Counted from the stretch's first letter, positions 50,026 through 58,726 are shown. The stretch is 64,000 nucleotides of DNA from Amarobacter sp964507025 (GCA_964507025.1 CAZDOK010000002.1:310001-374000), one strand, 5' to 3'. Made by a program: numbers and translations. Notes: generated by a model from the sequence alone, not told the origin.

Positions 50026-50364
50026 ATGAAGCGAGCCCAGCGTCTCCGCAAGGGCCGCGAGTTCGACACCGCGTATGCGAAGGGGACCGTGTATTCCGGT
50101 CCCCTTCTTGCTGTGCGCGTGGTAGCGAACGACCTGGAGCTGACGCGCTGGGGGTTCGCAGTGGGGAAGCGCCTGGCGAAGAAGGCGACGGAGCGAAACC
50201 GGATGCGGCGGCGCTTGCGGGAGCTGGCACGCACGCTGCCGGTGCGTTCGGGGTATGACATTGTGGTGACGGCGCGCGCGGGGAGCCTGGAAGCGGATGT
50301 GGCGAGGTTAGGGAGCGCGCTGGTGGCGGTGCTGGGGCGGGCCGGCGTGCTGGAGGAGGCGTGA
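50026..50364 (+). CDS. rnpA: Ribonuclease P protein component
   Basis: A 112-residue RnpA. It has RLRKGREFDTAYAKG, LAVRVVAND, WGFAVGKRLAKKATERNRMRRRLRE (the RNR signature) and a C-terminal YDIVVTARAG. It binds the RNase P RNA and helps recognise the pre-tRNA leader. Standard position between rpmH and yidD; the stop is followed one base later by the GTG of yidD. Confidence 0.97.
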   Translation: MKRAQRLRKGREFDTAYAKGTVYSGPLLAVRVVANDLELTRWGFAVGKRLAKKATERNRMRRRLRELARTLPVRSGYDIVVTARAGSLEADVARLGSALVAVLGRAGVLEEA

Positions 50365-50365
50365 G

Positions 50366-50593
50366 GTGGTGAGCCGAGTGCTGGCGAAACCGTTGATCTG
50401 GCTGGTGATCGGCTACCAGCACACGATTTCACGGATGCTGCCGCCGTCGTGCCGGTACGAGCCGACGTGTTCGTGGTATGCGCGAGAGGCATTGGAGCGT
50501 CACGGGATTGGGCGGGGGGGATGGCTGGCGTTGCGGCGGCTGGCGCGATGCCGGCCGGGTGGAGGGCGAGGGTACGACCCGGTGCCGGACTAG
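50366..50593 (+). CDS. yidD: Membrane protein insertion efficiency factor YidD
   Basis: A 75-residue YidD. It has an N-terminal amphipathic helix (LAKPLIWLVIGYQHTISRML), PPSCRYEPTCSWYAREAL with the conserved cysteines, and RRLARCRPGGGRGYDPVP. It assists YidC-dependent membrane insertion. yidC follows at 52397 after the parS gap and a lipoprotein gene. GTG at 50366 is used; GTG at 50369 is equally possible. Confidence 0.94.
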   Translation: MVSRVLAKPLIWLVIGYQHTISRMLPPSCRYEPTCSWYAREALERHGIGRGGWLALRRLARCRPGGGRGYDPVPD

Positions 50594-50681
50594 GGCGGGT
50601 GCCCGGGACTGGCGTTGCGGGAGCTTGTCGCGGTGTCTGACGGTGAGTCGCGCGGGTGTTCGTATTGGCGAGCCATTGGGG

Positions 50682-50695
50682 GTTTCACGTGAAAC
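50682..50695. promoter_or_regulatory. parS site 1
   Basis: GTTTCACGTGAAAC, the perfect 14-bp core of the bacterial parS consensus, about 5.2 kb before parB. Confidence 0.93.
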
Positions 50696-50755
50696 ACCGC
50701 CGGTTCGTGGCTGGTCCGGGAGACAGGCTGCGGCGAGGGGAGCCAGGCATGGTGC

Positions 50756-50769
50756 GTTCCACGTGAAAC
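50756..50769. promoter_or_regulatory. parS site 2
   Basis: GTTCCACGTGAAAC, one change from the perfect palindrome. Confidence 0.88.
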
Positions 50770-50911
50770 ACTGGTTCCTGTATTGCGGCACACGGAGGAG
50801 CGTCACGGCTTGGGTGCCGTCACGGTGGGAGCTACCTCGCTTGCGGCACACCCTGCGGAATGGCGAGGGCGCGGAAGGTGTCGGGAGACGGAATTGCTTC
50901 AGCGGGCTGGT

Positions 50912-50925
50912 GTTTCACGTGAAAC
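50912..50925. promoter_or_regulatory. parS site 3
   Basis: GTTTCACGTGAAAC, perfect core, preceded by T as in the 16-bp consensus. Confidence 0.93.
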
Positions 50926-51068
50926 GGCCGGCGCCGGCGCCGACGGTGCGCGCTTCGCCGGCATGCGGCGCCAGTCCCGGGGCGGGCCACCCCTGGGCAT
51001 CCTCGCGAACCGGCTGCGCCGGCCGTCGCGAGGAGGGGGGGGGGTAGTTGGAAAGGTGCGGGCGACGT

Positions 51069-51082
51069 GTTTGACGTGAAAC
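51069..51082. promoter_or_regulatory. parS site 4
   Basis: GTTTGACGTGAAAC, one change from the perfect palindrome, inside the CACG core, so binding may be weaker. Confidence 0.78.
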
Positions 51083-51152
51083 AGTCCGCAGTACCACAGC
51101 TGGGCTCGGGCGGCTCATCCGGCGTTCGCGGCCCGGGGCGACCAGGCGAAGT

Positions 51153-51166
51153 GTTCCACGTGAAAC
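51153..51166. promoter_or_regulatory. parS site 5
   Basis: GTTCCACGTGAAAC, identical to site 2. Confidence 0.88.
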
Positions 51167-51202
51167 GCGCCCTGAGTAGAACATATGTGCGCAATACAAG
51201 GC

Positions 51203-51216
51203 GTTTCACGTGGAAC
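51203..51216. promoter_or_regulatory. parS site 6
   Basis: GTTTCACGTGGAAC, the reverse complement of sites 2 and 5. It lies about 50 bp before the propeller lipoprotein start and may overlap its promoter. The gap 50594-51263 holds the six sites and no gene that I can support. Confidence 0.88.
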
Positions 51217-51263
51217 GCCCCGGTTCTCCTCCCTTTAAGGCGACGCGCTGGTACGATTGCGCG

Positions 51264-52400
51264 GTGAATCGTCGCCGTGCCCCCTTCATCGGGGCCGTTC
51301 TCCTTCTTCTGCCACTCTTCGCCGCCTGCGTGAGCGTCACCAACCCCGATGGCTGGGCAGCCCCCGTGATCGACGGCCAGGATGTCTACGTCTCCACGTC
51401 CAAGGGGCACATCTCCGCGGTCACCCTCCAGGATGGCAATACCGCCACGGCCCGCTGGACGTTCCCGGACAAGGACATCGACGCGGACGACAAGATCGAC
51501 CCTGAAGCGATCTACGGGGACCCGGTGATCGATGGCGACCGTGTCTACGTGGCCACGTTCTCCGCAGGTGTCTTCGTCCTCAACAAAGCCGATGGCCGCC
51601 CCATCTGGCCGGCCAACGGCACCAACGCCGGGAAGATCACCGGGAATATTGCGGGCGGCGTCGCACTCGCCAACGGTGTGCTCTACTTCGGTACCACCGA
51701 GGGGCGTCTCTACGCCTGGAACGCGGCCGACGGCACGCCTGCCTGGCCGGAACCCCTGGAGTTCGGCAGGGGCATCTGGGCAACTCCGGTGGTGGCCGGC
51801 GACACGCTCTTTGTGGCGACCATGGGCGGCGAGCTCCACGCGCTTTCCCTTGCCGATGGTTCGCCCATGTGGCCCGAACCCTTCGTGGCGACGGGTGCCA
51901 TCGCCGACCTGTACCCGCTCGACCAGGACCGGCTGTTCGTTCCGAGCATCAACCGTCACGTCTACATCGTGAACGCGGCCGACGGAGCGGTGCTGGCGGA
52001 CTTCCGGGCGCAAGACTGGGTGTGGACGCAACCGGCGACGGCAGCTTCGGCTGTGTACTTCGGGGATTTCGGTGGGCACGTGTATGGACTCGACATAACG
52101 TCCGGGGCAAGTCCCACATGGGAGCCCGCGAGCGTCGAAGGTGAGCGCGTGAAGGCCGGTGCAGCCATTGTCGGAGACGTGCTGGTGATCGCGGACCGGA
52201 AGCCGGTGGTGACGTTCATCAACGCGACGAACGGCCAGGTGTTGAACCGGGTGCCGATTACGGATGCGGGGACGGTCCGGTCGAACGTGCACGCGGCGGA
52301 TGGGTTCGCCTACATCCTGACGACGAAGGGGCGGCTGTACCGGGCGAACCCCGAGAATTACTCGGTGGTGGAGATCACGCTGAGTGGGGTGAAGAAGTGA
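51264..52400 (+). CDS. PQQ-type beta-propeller lipoprotein (BamB-like fold)
   Basis: A 378-residue lipoprotein (lipobox PLFAAC near residue 22). Repeats such as VYVATFSAGVFVLNKADG, LYFGTTEGRLYAWNAADG, LFVATMGGELHALSLADG and VYFGDFGGHVYGLD are PQQ-like propeller blades. The fold is shared with BamB, but in a single-membrane cell it would act on the outer face, perhaps as a partner of YidC or Sec. Its stop overlaps the GTG of yidC (GTGA), so it is made with the insertase. GTG at 51264 sets the signal peptide. Confidence 0.82.
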   Translation: MNRRRAPFIGAVLLLLPLFAACVSVTNPDGWAAPVIDGQDVYVSTSKGHISAVTLQDGNTATARWTFPDKDIDADDKIDPEAIYGDPVIDGDRVYVATFSAGVFVLNKADGRPIWPANGTNAGKITGNIAGGVALANGVLYFGTTEGRLYAWNAADGTPAWPEPLEFGRGIWATPVVAGDTLFVATMGGELHALSLADGSPMWPEPFVATGAIADLYPLDQDRLFVPSINRHVYIVNAADGAVLADFRAQDWVWTQPATAASAVYFGDFGGHVYGLDITSGASPTWEPASVEGERVKAGAAIVGDVLVIADRKPVVTFINATNGQVLNRVPITDAGTVRSNVHAADGFAYILTTKGRLYRANPENYSVVEITLSGVKK

Positions 52401-53248
52401 TCGGCGAGATCTTCACCCTGATCTTGATGAACCCGATGGTGAACCTGCTCGTGCTGCTGAACAACGTGCTGTTCGATAGCTTCGGGCTGGCGATCATCGC
52501 GTTCACGATCCTGATCCGGCTCGTCACGTTCCCGCTGACGCTTCGTCAGCTGCACGCGACGCGTTCGATGCAGGGGATCCAGCCGAAGATCCAGGAGATC
52601 AACAAGAAGTACAGCGACCCCAAGCGGCGCCAGGAAGAGGTGATGAAGCTCTACCGGGAGAGCGGAGTGAACCCCCTGGGCTGCCTGGGACCGATGCTGC
52701 TGCAGTTCCCCATCCTGATAGCGCTGTACAACGCGGTCCGCATCGCTCTGCCGAACTCCCCGGAAGCGCTGGAGAAGCTTTCGAGCCACCTGTACGACTG
52801 GTCGTACCTCCAGCATGCCGTGCCGGTCCAGGAGCATTTCCTGACGATGGACCTGCGCGAGCCGAACCTGCTCTTCGTCGTGCTGGTGGGCGTCACGACG
52901 TGGGCACAATCCAAGACGACGGTGACGGTGACCACCGACGAACGCGTGCGGCAGCAGCAACAGATGATGAACGTGATGCTGCCGCTGATGTTTGCGTTCT
53001 TCGCTCTGCAGTTCCCGAGTGGCGTGAGTCTCTACTGGGTGGTCAATTCCATCGTCGGCATCGCCTTCAACATCCTGACCTATGGGTTCCCTGCGCTGAA
53101 CATCGAACCCGTCTTCAAGGTGCGTACGCCACCCGCACCTGCCGCGGCCGCACCGCCCACTGCCGCCGCCGTCACCCCCGATCGAGAATTGAGGACCACA
53201 CATGGATCAGGCCGAAGCAAGCGGCAAAACCGTCGAAGACGCCCTTAA
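52397..53248 (+). CDS. yidC: Membrane protein insertase YidC
   Basis: A 283-residue YidC/Oxa1 without the large periplasmic domain of proteobacteria. Helix 1 with GLAIIAFTILIRLVTFPLTL (conserved Arg in the groove), the coiled loop QPKIQEINKKYSDPKRRQEE, NPLGCLGPMLLQFPILIALY, and later FALQFPSGVSLYWVVNSIV are all typical. It inserts and folds membrane proteins alone or with SecYEG. The start is GTG at 52397. Its basic tail overlaps the start of jag at 53202 by 47 bp. Confidence 0.95.
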   Translation: MIGEIFTLILMNPMVNLLVLLNNVLFDSFGLAIIAFTILIRLVTFPLTLRQLHATRSMQGIQPKIQEINKKYSDPKRRQEEVMKLYRESGVNPLGCLGPMLLQFPILIALYNAVRIALPNSPEALEKLSSHLYDWSYLQHAVPVQEHFLTMDLREPNLLFVVLVGVTTWAQSKTTVTVTTDERVRQQQQMMNVMLPLMFAFFALQFPSGVSLYWVVNSIVGIAFNILTYGFPALNIEPVFKVRTPPAPAAAAPPTAAAVTPDRELRTTHGSGRSKRQNRRRRP

Positions 53249-54263
53249 CCGGGCACTCGCGCAACTGGGCGCCACCAGGGACGAGGTCGAATTCGTCGTC
53301 CTCGATGAAGGCAAACGTGGCGGCCTCTTCGGGCGCGGCGCCCGCGATGCGCTGGTGCGCGTTACCCGGGTGCCCCAGGCACAAAGACCGGCACAGGCGG
53401 CCGCCCCACCAGATACGCGCATCCCGCGCGGCCAGACCGCCGGGCAGTCCCGGCGCGACGGCCAGCGTGGTCAGCGTGGTGGCGGAGGGGCCGGCGGTGG
53501 TGGAGGCCGGGGAAGGCAGCCCGCACCCCCGCGTGGCAGCCGCGGAAGCGTCGAGCCCGTGATGCCGAAGCTGACCGATGCCGACTTCCTGCGGCCGCGC
53601 GGCGAGGGCGCGCCGGCGGCACCGCCTCCCGAAGGCGTGCGGCAACGGCAGGGACGTGGCGCGCGAGGACGGGGACCGGGGGGACAGCCCCGCGAGGAAC
53701 GCCCACAGGCCGAACGGCCCCAACGTGAACGGCGGCCACGGCGCGAGGAGTCGCGCGAGCCGCAGGAGAATGTGGCGCCCGACATCAACGCGGAGGAAGT
53801 GGATTTCGCCGCGCAGACGGTCGACGACATGCTCCGCATCCTGGACATCGACGCGGAGATCTCGATTCGCGAGCCGCTGACGCCCGGCGACGGTCTTGGG
53901 AGCGCCCTTGCGGTGATAGACATCAAGGGCGATGACCTCGGCCTGCTGATCGGCCGGCGCGGCGACACGCTCGTGGCGTTGCAGTACCTGGTGAACCTGA
54001 TCCTTGCGCGGCGGTATCCCGGAAAGGGCAGCGTCACCATCGATGTCGAGCACTACCGGCATCGCAACGAGGAACGGATCATCGCCCTCGCGCAGCGCAT
54101 GGCCGACCGCGTCCGCCAGACGGGCACGCCGATCACGCTGGAGCCGATGAGCGCGGCGGAGCGGCGGTTGGTCCACATAACGTTTGCTGACGACCCGGAG
54201 CTGGAGACGAACAGCATCGGTGAAGGCGAGAACCGGAAGGTCGTCATCAGCCTGAAGAGCTAG
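53202..54263 (+). CDS. jag: Jag / KhpB RNA-binding protein
   Basis: A 353-residue protein with the Jag_N domain (1-55: GKTVEDALNRALAQLGATRD, VLDEGKRGGLFGRG), a long Arg/Gly/Pro-rich linker (60-190), a KH domain with GLLIGRRGDTLVALQYLVNL, and an R3H domain with RQTGTPITLEPMSAAERRLVH. KhpB binds RNA and affects cell elongation and division. The linker is longer than in Bacillus. It ends in TAG, and the following PfkB frame continues in the same phase without a normal start codon. Confidence 0.94.
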   Translation: MDQAEASGKTVEDALNRALAQLGATRDEVEFVVLDEGKRGGLFGRGARDALVRVTRVPQAQRPAQAAAPPDTRIPRGQTAGQSRRDGQRGQRGGGGAGGGGGRGRQPAPPRGSRGSVEPVMPKLTDADFLRPRGEGAPAAPPPEGVRQRQGRGARGRGPGGQPREERPQAERPQRERRPRREESREPQENVAPDINAEEVDFAAQTVDDMLRILDIDAEISIREPLTPGDGLGSALAVIDIKGDDLGLLIGRRGDTLVALQYLVNLILARRYPGKGSVTIDVEHYRHRNEERIIALAQRMADRVRQTGTPITLEPMSAAERRLVHITFADDPELETNSIGEGENRKVVISLKS

Positions 54264-54275
54264 GAGGGCACCGCG

Positions 54276-55112
54276 ACGCACATCCTGGTCGCCGGCAACG
54301 TCACGCTCGACCGCACGCCCGCAGGGGGGTGGGCGCCTGGCGGGCCGTCGCTCTACACGGCACAGACCGCGCGGGCGCTGGGCGCGAGGGTCACGCTCAT
54401 CACCGGGATGCATCCGGACTTCGATCAGCGCGCGCTCGAGGGCCTGGATGTGCGCGCGAGGCCGGTTGCCGATCTCCCGCGTTACGCGAACACCTACGAT
54501 GCGGCGGGGAATCGCACGCAGCTGCTGCTGGCAGAAGGCGAGCCGCTGGCGTTGGTGCCTCACCTGCGCCCGGGCGAGACGCCCGAAGGGGTGCTGTTTG
54601 CGCCGGCGTACCACGAATTCCGGAAGGCACCGCTCCGCTTCCGCGATTCCCTCACGGGGGTCGCGCTCCAGGGGGTGCTCCGCAGCGTGGGCGCGGGACA
54701 GCGCGTCGTGCCCCATCCGGAGCCGCTTCGCGTGGCGGGGAACTTCGTGCGGCCGGGGTGGATCGCGTTCTTCAGCGATGAGGACACGCCCGACGGGGAA
54801 GGGCTGGCGCGGTATCTCGCGGAGCACCGGACGCTTGCCATCCTGACGCGTGGCCACAATGGCGCTACACTGTTCGAACTGGATGGCACAGCGCAGCACT
54901 GGCCAGCCCTGCCGGCTACCCCGGTGGATCCCACGGGGGCAGGCGATTGCTTCGCCGCCGCCTTCATGGTCCGACTCGCGGAAACTGACGACGTCGCACT
55001 GGCGATGCGGTTCGCCCTTGCGGCAGGAGCCCTCGCTGTTGAAGGCTCCGGCATCGCCGGATTGCCGACGCGCGAGGCAATCGAAGCACGCATGAACCGG
55101 GAGGCAGCCTGA
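54276..55112 (+). CDS. PfkB-family carbohydrate kinase, apparent ACG start
   Basis: A sugar/nucleoside kinase of the PfkB (ribokinase-like) family. The N-terminus in frame reads THILVAGNVTLDRTPAGGWAPGG, and the C-terminal signature with the catalytic Asp is VDPTGAGDCFAAAFMV. The first ATG (54408) would remove the conserved start. AGGAGG (54262-54267) lies 8 bases before ACG at 54276, so ACG (or an ATG altered in sequencing) is the likely start, giving 278 residues. The preceding TAG of jag is in the same frame. The substrate is unknown; the position before parA is not standard. Confidence 0.8.
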   Translation, partial: THILVAGNVTLDRTPAGGWAPGGPSLYTAQTARALGARVTLITGMHPDFDQRALEGLDVRARPVADLPRYANTYDAAGNRTQLLLAEGEPLALVPHLRPGETPEGVLFAPAYHEFRKAPLRFRDSLTGVALQGVLRSVGAGQRVVPHPEPLRVAGNFVRPGWIAFFSDEDTPDGEGLARYLAEHRTLAILTRGHNGATLFELDGTAQHWPALPATPVDPTGAGDCFAAAFMVRLAETDDVALAMRFALAAGALAVEGSGIAGLPTREAIEARMNREAA

Positions 55113-55882
55113 TGGCGGCAAAGATCGTTTCGCTGGTGAACCAGAAGGGCGGCGTCGGAAAGACGACCACGGCCGTCTCGCTTGCGGTGGCGCTGGCCCG
55201 CCGGGGGCAGCGCGTCCTCCTCATCGACCTGGACCCCCAGGCGAACGCCACCTCAGCCCTGGGGGTGAGCGGCGCGGAACAGCCTGGCACCTACGATGCC
55301 ATCCTGGATGAGGTGCCGATGGCGGAGTGCATCGTCCGCGTGGAGGAAGAGGGCATGGACGTGGTGCCTTCGAGCGCGGAGCTTTCGGGCGCGGAAGTCG
55401 AGCTCGTCCCGGTTCTGGCGCGCGAACGGCGCCTGGCCAACGCCATCTACCCGGTGCGCGACCACTACGACTGGGTGCTGGTGGATTGCCCGCCATCGCT
55501 CGGGCTGCTGACCATCAACGCCCTCACGGCGAGCGATAGCGTGATCATCCCGGTGCAGTGCGAGTACATGGCGCTGGAAGGGCTCAGCCGGCTGATGGAG
55601 ACGCTGGAGCTGGTGAAGCGGAGCCTGAACCCGGGCCTGCACGTGCTCGGGCTCATCCTGACGATGTTCGATGCGCGCACGCGGCTGGCCCAGCAGGTCG
55701 TCGATGAGGTGCGCGGGCACTTTCCGCAGACGTTCGCCACGATCATCCCGCGGTCGGTGCGCCTGAGCGAGGCGCCGAGCCACGGCCAGTCGATCTTCCG
55801 GTACGACCAGGGTGGCCGATCGGCGGCTGCCTACGATGCCGTTGCCTCCGAACTTCTAGAACGCGCAGGAGTGGCCGTATGA
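55112..55882 (+). CDS. parA: Chromosome partitioning ATPase ParA (Soj)
   Basis: A 256-residue ParA. Deviant Walker A VNQKGGVGKTTTAV (K12, K17), RVLLIDLDPQANATSALG, VLVDCPPSLGLLTINAL and PIVQCEYMALEGL-type PVQCEYMALEGLSRLMETL are all present. It forms nucleoid-bound ATP dimers that move ParB-parS complexes. The ATG shares bases with the PfkB stop (TGATG), and its stop overlaps the parB start (ATGA). Confidence 0.96.
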   Translation: MAAKIVSLVNQKGGVGKTTTAVSLAVALARRGQRVLLIDLDPQANATSALGVSGAEQPGTYDAILDEVPMAECIVRVEEEGMDVVPSSAELSGAEVELVPVLARERRLANAIYPVRDHYDWVLVDCPPSLGLLTINALTASDSVIIPVQCEYMALEGLSRLMETLELVKRSLNPGLHVLGLILTMFDARTRLAQQVVDEVRGHFPQTFATIIPRSVRLSEAPSHGQSIFRYDQGGRSAAAYDAVASELLERAGVAV

Positions 55883-56832
55883 CACAGCCAAAACGTGGAC
55901 TGGGCCGGGGCCTCGATGCCCTTTTTGGCGGCGCCGCCACGGCGCCAGCGGGCGAACCCGCCGAGCGCCGCGAGGAGCCTCTCGCACCGCCTGTGGCCAC
56001 AACGTTGCCACAGAGCCCGCCGGCGCGCCGGGGCGGCCCCGAACAGCTCGATATCGACCTGATTGCGCCCAACCCGGAACAGCCCCGCACCAACTTCGAG
56101 CCTGAGAAACTGCGGGAGCTTTCCGACTCGATCCGCGAACACGGCATCATCCAGCCGCTCGTGGTCAGCCGGGATGAGGACGGCGGCTACCGGCTGATCG
56201 CCGGGGAGCGCCGTCTCCAGGCGGCGCGGCTCGCCGGGCTCGAAACCGTGCCTGTCGTCATCCGCGAGGCGGCCGACCACGAGCTGCTCGAGCTGGCGCT
56301 CATCGAGAACATCCAGCGAGCGGACCTGAACCCGGTGGAAGAGGCGATGGCCTACCGGCGGCTGGTGGAGGAGTACGGCCTGACGCAGGAGGAGGTCGCC
56401 CGCCGGGTCGGCAAGAACCGGGCGACGGTCGCGAATGCGCTGCGGTTGTTGCAGCTGGAATCGGAAATCCGGCGGAGCCTGGTTGCTGGCGAGATCTCGG
56501 AGGGGCACGCCCGGGCGCTGCTCGGCCTGCCGGAGGGGCGCGGGCGGGTGAACGCCTGGCGCGACGTGGTGAAGCGCAAGCTTTCGGTGCGCGATACGGA
56601 GAGCTACGTGCGGCGGCAGCTCGCGGGGGCGCCGGCAACGGCCAGCACGCCGGGGGCTCAGACGGCCCGCCGCGATTCGGCGCTCGCGGATATCGAAGCC
56701 CGGCTGCGGCGCGCGCTGAGCACGCGCGTGAAGGTGGAGCCGCAGAAGAAGGGTGCGAAGATTGTCATCGAGTGCTACAGCTCCGAGGAGTTCGAGAACG
56801 TGGTCAGCACGTTGCTCGGTGAGTACCAGTGA
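55879..56832 (+). CDS. parB: Chromosome partitioning protein ParB (Spo0J)
   Basis: A 317-residue ParB CTPase. The N-terminal KRGLGRGLDALF is the ParA-contacting start. The CTP domain has IAPNPEQPRTNFEPEKL, SIREHGIIQPLVV and AGERRLQAARLAG. The HTH region has ALIENIQRADLNPVEEAMAY and LTQEEVARRVGKNRATVANALRLL. The C-terminal dimer domain follows. It loads at parS and slides along DNA. Six parS sites lie 50.7-51.2 kb in this window. Confidence 0.97.
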   Translation: MTQPKRGLGRGLDALFGGAATAPAGEPAERREEPLAPPVATTLPQSPPARRGGPEQLDIDLIAPNPEQPRTNFEPEKLRELSDSIREHGIIQPLVVSRDEDGGYRLIAGERRLQAARLAGLETVPVVIREAADHELLELALIENIQRADLNPVEEAMAYRRLVEEYGLTQEEVARRVGKNRATVANALRLLQLESEIRRSLVAGEISEGHARALLGLPEGRGRVNAWRDVVKRKLSVRDTESYVRRQLAGAPATASTPGAQTARRDSALADIEARLRRALSTRVKVEPQKKGAKIVIECYSSEEFENVVSTLLGEYQ

Positions 56833-57293
56833 GCGCTGAGGCACGGCTCAAGGAGCTGGGCATCGAGCTGCCGCCGCCGGGTGCTCCGGCGGGCCTGTAT
56901 GTTCCGTGCGTGCGCAGCGGCAACCAGTTGTTCGTCTCCGGGCAGGTGCCGCGCAATGCGGAGGGGAGCGGCGTGGCGATGCAGGGCAAGCTCGGGGCGA
57001 ACGTCAGCATTGAGCAGGGGGCCGCACTCGCGCGGACCTGTGCCATCCAGGCGCTGGGCGTCGTCCGCGCCGAGCTGGGCTCGCTCGACCGGGTGGTACG
57101 CGTCCTGCGCGTGGCGGGCTATGTGGCCAGCGCGGAGGGGTTCACGGCACACCCGCAGGTGGTCAACGGCGCTTCGCAGCTGCTGGTCGACGTGCTGGGC
57201 GAAGCCGGGCGGCATGCGCGCATCGCGATCGGCGTGGCCGAGCTGCCATCGGGCGTGCCGGTGGAGGTGGAGTTCCTGTTCGAGGTAGCCTGA
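56829..57293 (+). CDS. ridA: RidA/YjgF-family protein
   Basis: A 154-residue RidA-like protein of the longer YabJ/ 'LEGIEL' type: ARLKELGIELPPPGAPAGLY, QLFVSGQVPR, ARTCAIQALGVVRAELGSLD and GEAGRHARIAIGVAELPSGVPVEVE. RidA hydrolyses reactive enamine/imine intermediates from PLP enzymes. In this subgroup the conserved Arg near the C-terminus is in HARIAIG. GTG at 56829 overlaps the parB stop. Confidence 0.88.
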   Translation: MSAEARLKELGIELPPPGAPAGLYVPCVRSGNQLFVSGQVPRNAEGSGVAMQGKLGANVSIEQGAALARTCAIQALGVVRAELGSLDRVVRVLRVAGYVASAEGFTAHPQVVNGASQLLVDVLGEAGRHARIAIGVAELPSGVPVEVEFLFEVA

Positions 57294-57494
57294 CTACTTC
57301 GAGGGGTAGAGGCCGTAGCTCCCGGCGTAGACGATGGGCTCGCCGGAATCCTGGACGACTTCGTGGCTGAGCGGGCGGGCATCCAATGCCGGCTGTCCGC
57401 CGTCCTGCGTGGCCATCGCGCCCGCGAGCGTGCCCCCGGCGACGAGCACCGCCGCCAGCATTGCGCCAATCCGTACCTTTGTTGCTTTCACCAT
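57294..57494 (-). CDS. Small secreted peptide, unknown
   Basis: A 66-residue protein: basic start (MVKATKVRIG), hydrophobic core (AMLAAVLVAGGTLAGAMA) as signal peptide or membrane anchor, then a polar tail ending VYAGSYGLYPSK. I do not recognise it. It ends one base after the convergent ridA stop. ATG at 57494 has GGGAGA upstream. The 290-bp gap 57495-57784 up to prs carries GC-rich hairpins and a GGAGGAGG run but nothing I can name. Confidence 0.55.
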   Translation of the reverse strand: MVKATKVRIGAMLAAVLVAGGTLAGAMATQDGGQPALDARPLSHEVVQDSGEPIVYAGSYGLYPSK

Positions 57495-57784
57495 GGTTCT
57501 CCCGAATCCCCCTGGGACGATCGTGTCAGGGCGGCCGGATGGCCTCCTGTAATGTGGTTCACACAAGTCCCGCACGTCCGCCCAAAGGAGGAGGCAACCC
57601 ATCCTTCGAACGGAGCGCTGGCGGGGGTGTGTGATGGGTCCATGCGGGTAGGACCGGCGCGGGCCGGCAACCTTACAACCGGGTGCGGCAGGTGGGCGAC
57701 TACAGGCAAGCGGGGCGGGCGTGGTACATTCGGGTTGCGCCCAAGGCGGGGCGGTTCGACCACAGGACCGGGGAGTAGCCTTCC

Positions 57785-58726
57785 GTGTACAACGACCTAG
57801 CGATCTTCAGTGGCCGGGCGCACCCCGAGCTCGCCCAGGCCATCGCGGCGCGGCTCGGACGCCAGCTCGGCAGGATCGATGTCTTCGAGTTTTCGAACGA
57901 GAACATCTTCGTGCAGTTCCAGGAGAACATCCGGATGCGGGATGTGTACCTGGTGCAGCCGTTCGTGAGCCCGGTCAACACGTCCATCGTCGAGTTGCTG
58001 ATCATGATCGACGCGGCCCGGCGCGCATCGGCGGGGCGGATCACGGCGGTGATCCCGTACTACGCGTATGGGCGCAGCGATAAGAAGGACCAGCCGCGCG
58101 TGCCGATCACGGCACGGCTCATCGCCAACATGCTTGAAACGGCGGGGGCCGACCGGGTGCTCACGATGAACCTGCACGCCGGGCAGATCCAGGGCTTCTT
58201 CAACATCCCGCTCGACGAGCTGAACGCCATCTTCACGATGACGAACCACTTCAAGAACGAGCGGCTGGAGAACTACACGGTGGTGGCCCCGGATGTGGGC
58301 GATGAGAAGCGGGCGCGCGACGTGGCGGCCCGGCTCGACATGCCGCTGGCGATCATCGAAAAGCGGCGCCTGGGGAACACCGGCCGCACGGAAGCGATGA
58401 ACGTGATCGGCGAGGTCGAAGGGCGCAACGTGCTGGTGATCGACGACGAGATCGACACCGCCGGCACGATCACGGAAGCGGTGCGGATCCTGCGCGACCG
58501 CGGCGCGCGCGAGGCGATCATCGCCTGCTACCACGGGCTCTTCACCGGCCCGGCGATCGAACGGCTGAAGGCGGCGGACGCGCGCGAAATCGTGGTCACG
58601 GATTCGATACCGATTCCCGAGGCGAAGCGCTTGCCGAATATGACGGTCCTGCCCGTGGCGCCGTTGCTGGGCGACGCGATCGGGCGCATTCATTCGGGCC
58701 AGAGCGTGGGCGCGCTCTTCCAGTAG
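57785..58726 (+). CDS. prs: Ribose-phosphate pyrophosphokinase (PRPP synthetase)
   Basis: A 313-residue PRPP synthetase, class I type. It has IFSGRAHPELAQAIAARLG, RVPITARLIANMLETAGADR, TMNLHAGQIQGFFNIPLDEL, the flexible-loop lysine/arginine pair EKRRLGNTGRTE, and the PRPP loop VLVIDDEIDTAGTI. It makes PRPP from ribose-5-phosphate and ATP for nucleotides, His and Trp. GTG at 57785 has GGGGAG upstream. It is monocistronic: the next element is the c-di-AMP riboswitch. Confidence 0.95.
   Translation: MYNDLAIFSGRAHPELAQAIAARLGRQLGRIDVFEFSNENIFVQFQENIRMRDVYLVQPFVSPVNTSIVELLIMIDAARRASAGRITAVIPYYAYGRSDKKDQPRVPITARLIANMLETAGADRVLTMNLHAGQIQGFFNIPLDELNAIFTMTNHFKNERLENYTVVAPDVGDEKRARDVAARLDMPLAIIEKRRLGNTGRTEAMNVIGEVEGRNVLVIDDEIDTAGTITEAVRILRDRGAREAIIACYHGLFTGPAIERLKAADAREIVVTDSIPIPEAKRLPNMTVLPVAPLLGDAIGRIHSGQSVGALFQ

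Noticed and set aside
50594..51263. oriC with DnaA boxes in the parS gap
   Set aside because: No TTATCCACA-like boxes or AT-rich unwinding stretch were seen, and dnaA is not in the window.
57495..57784. Possible riboswitch in the leader of prs
   Set aside because: GC-rich hairpins and GGCAACC words exist, but no order of conserved blocks fits the PRPP, SAM, cobalamin or c-di-GMP classes I know.
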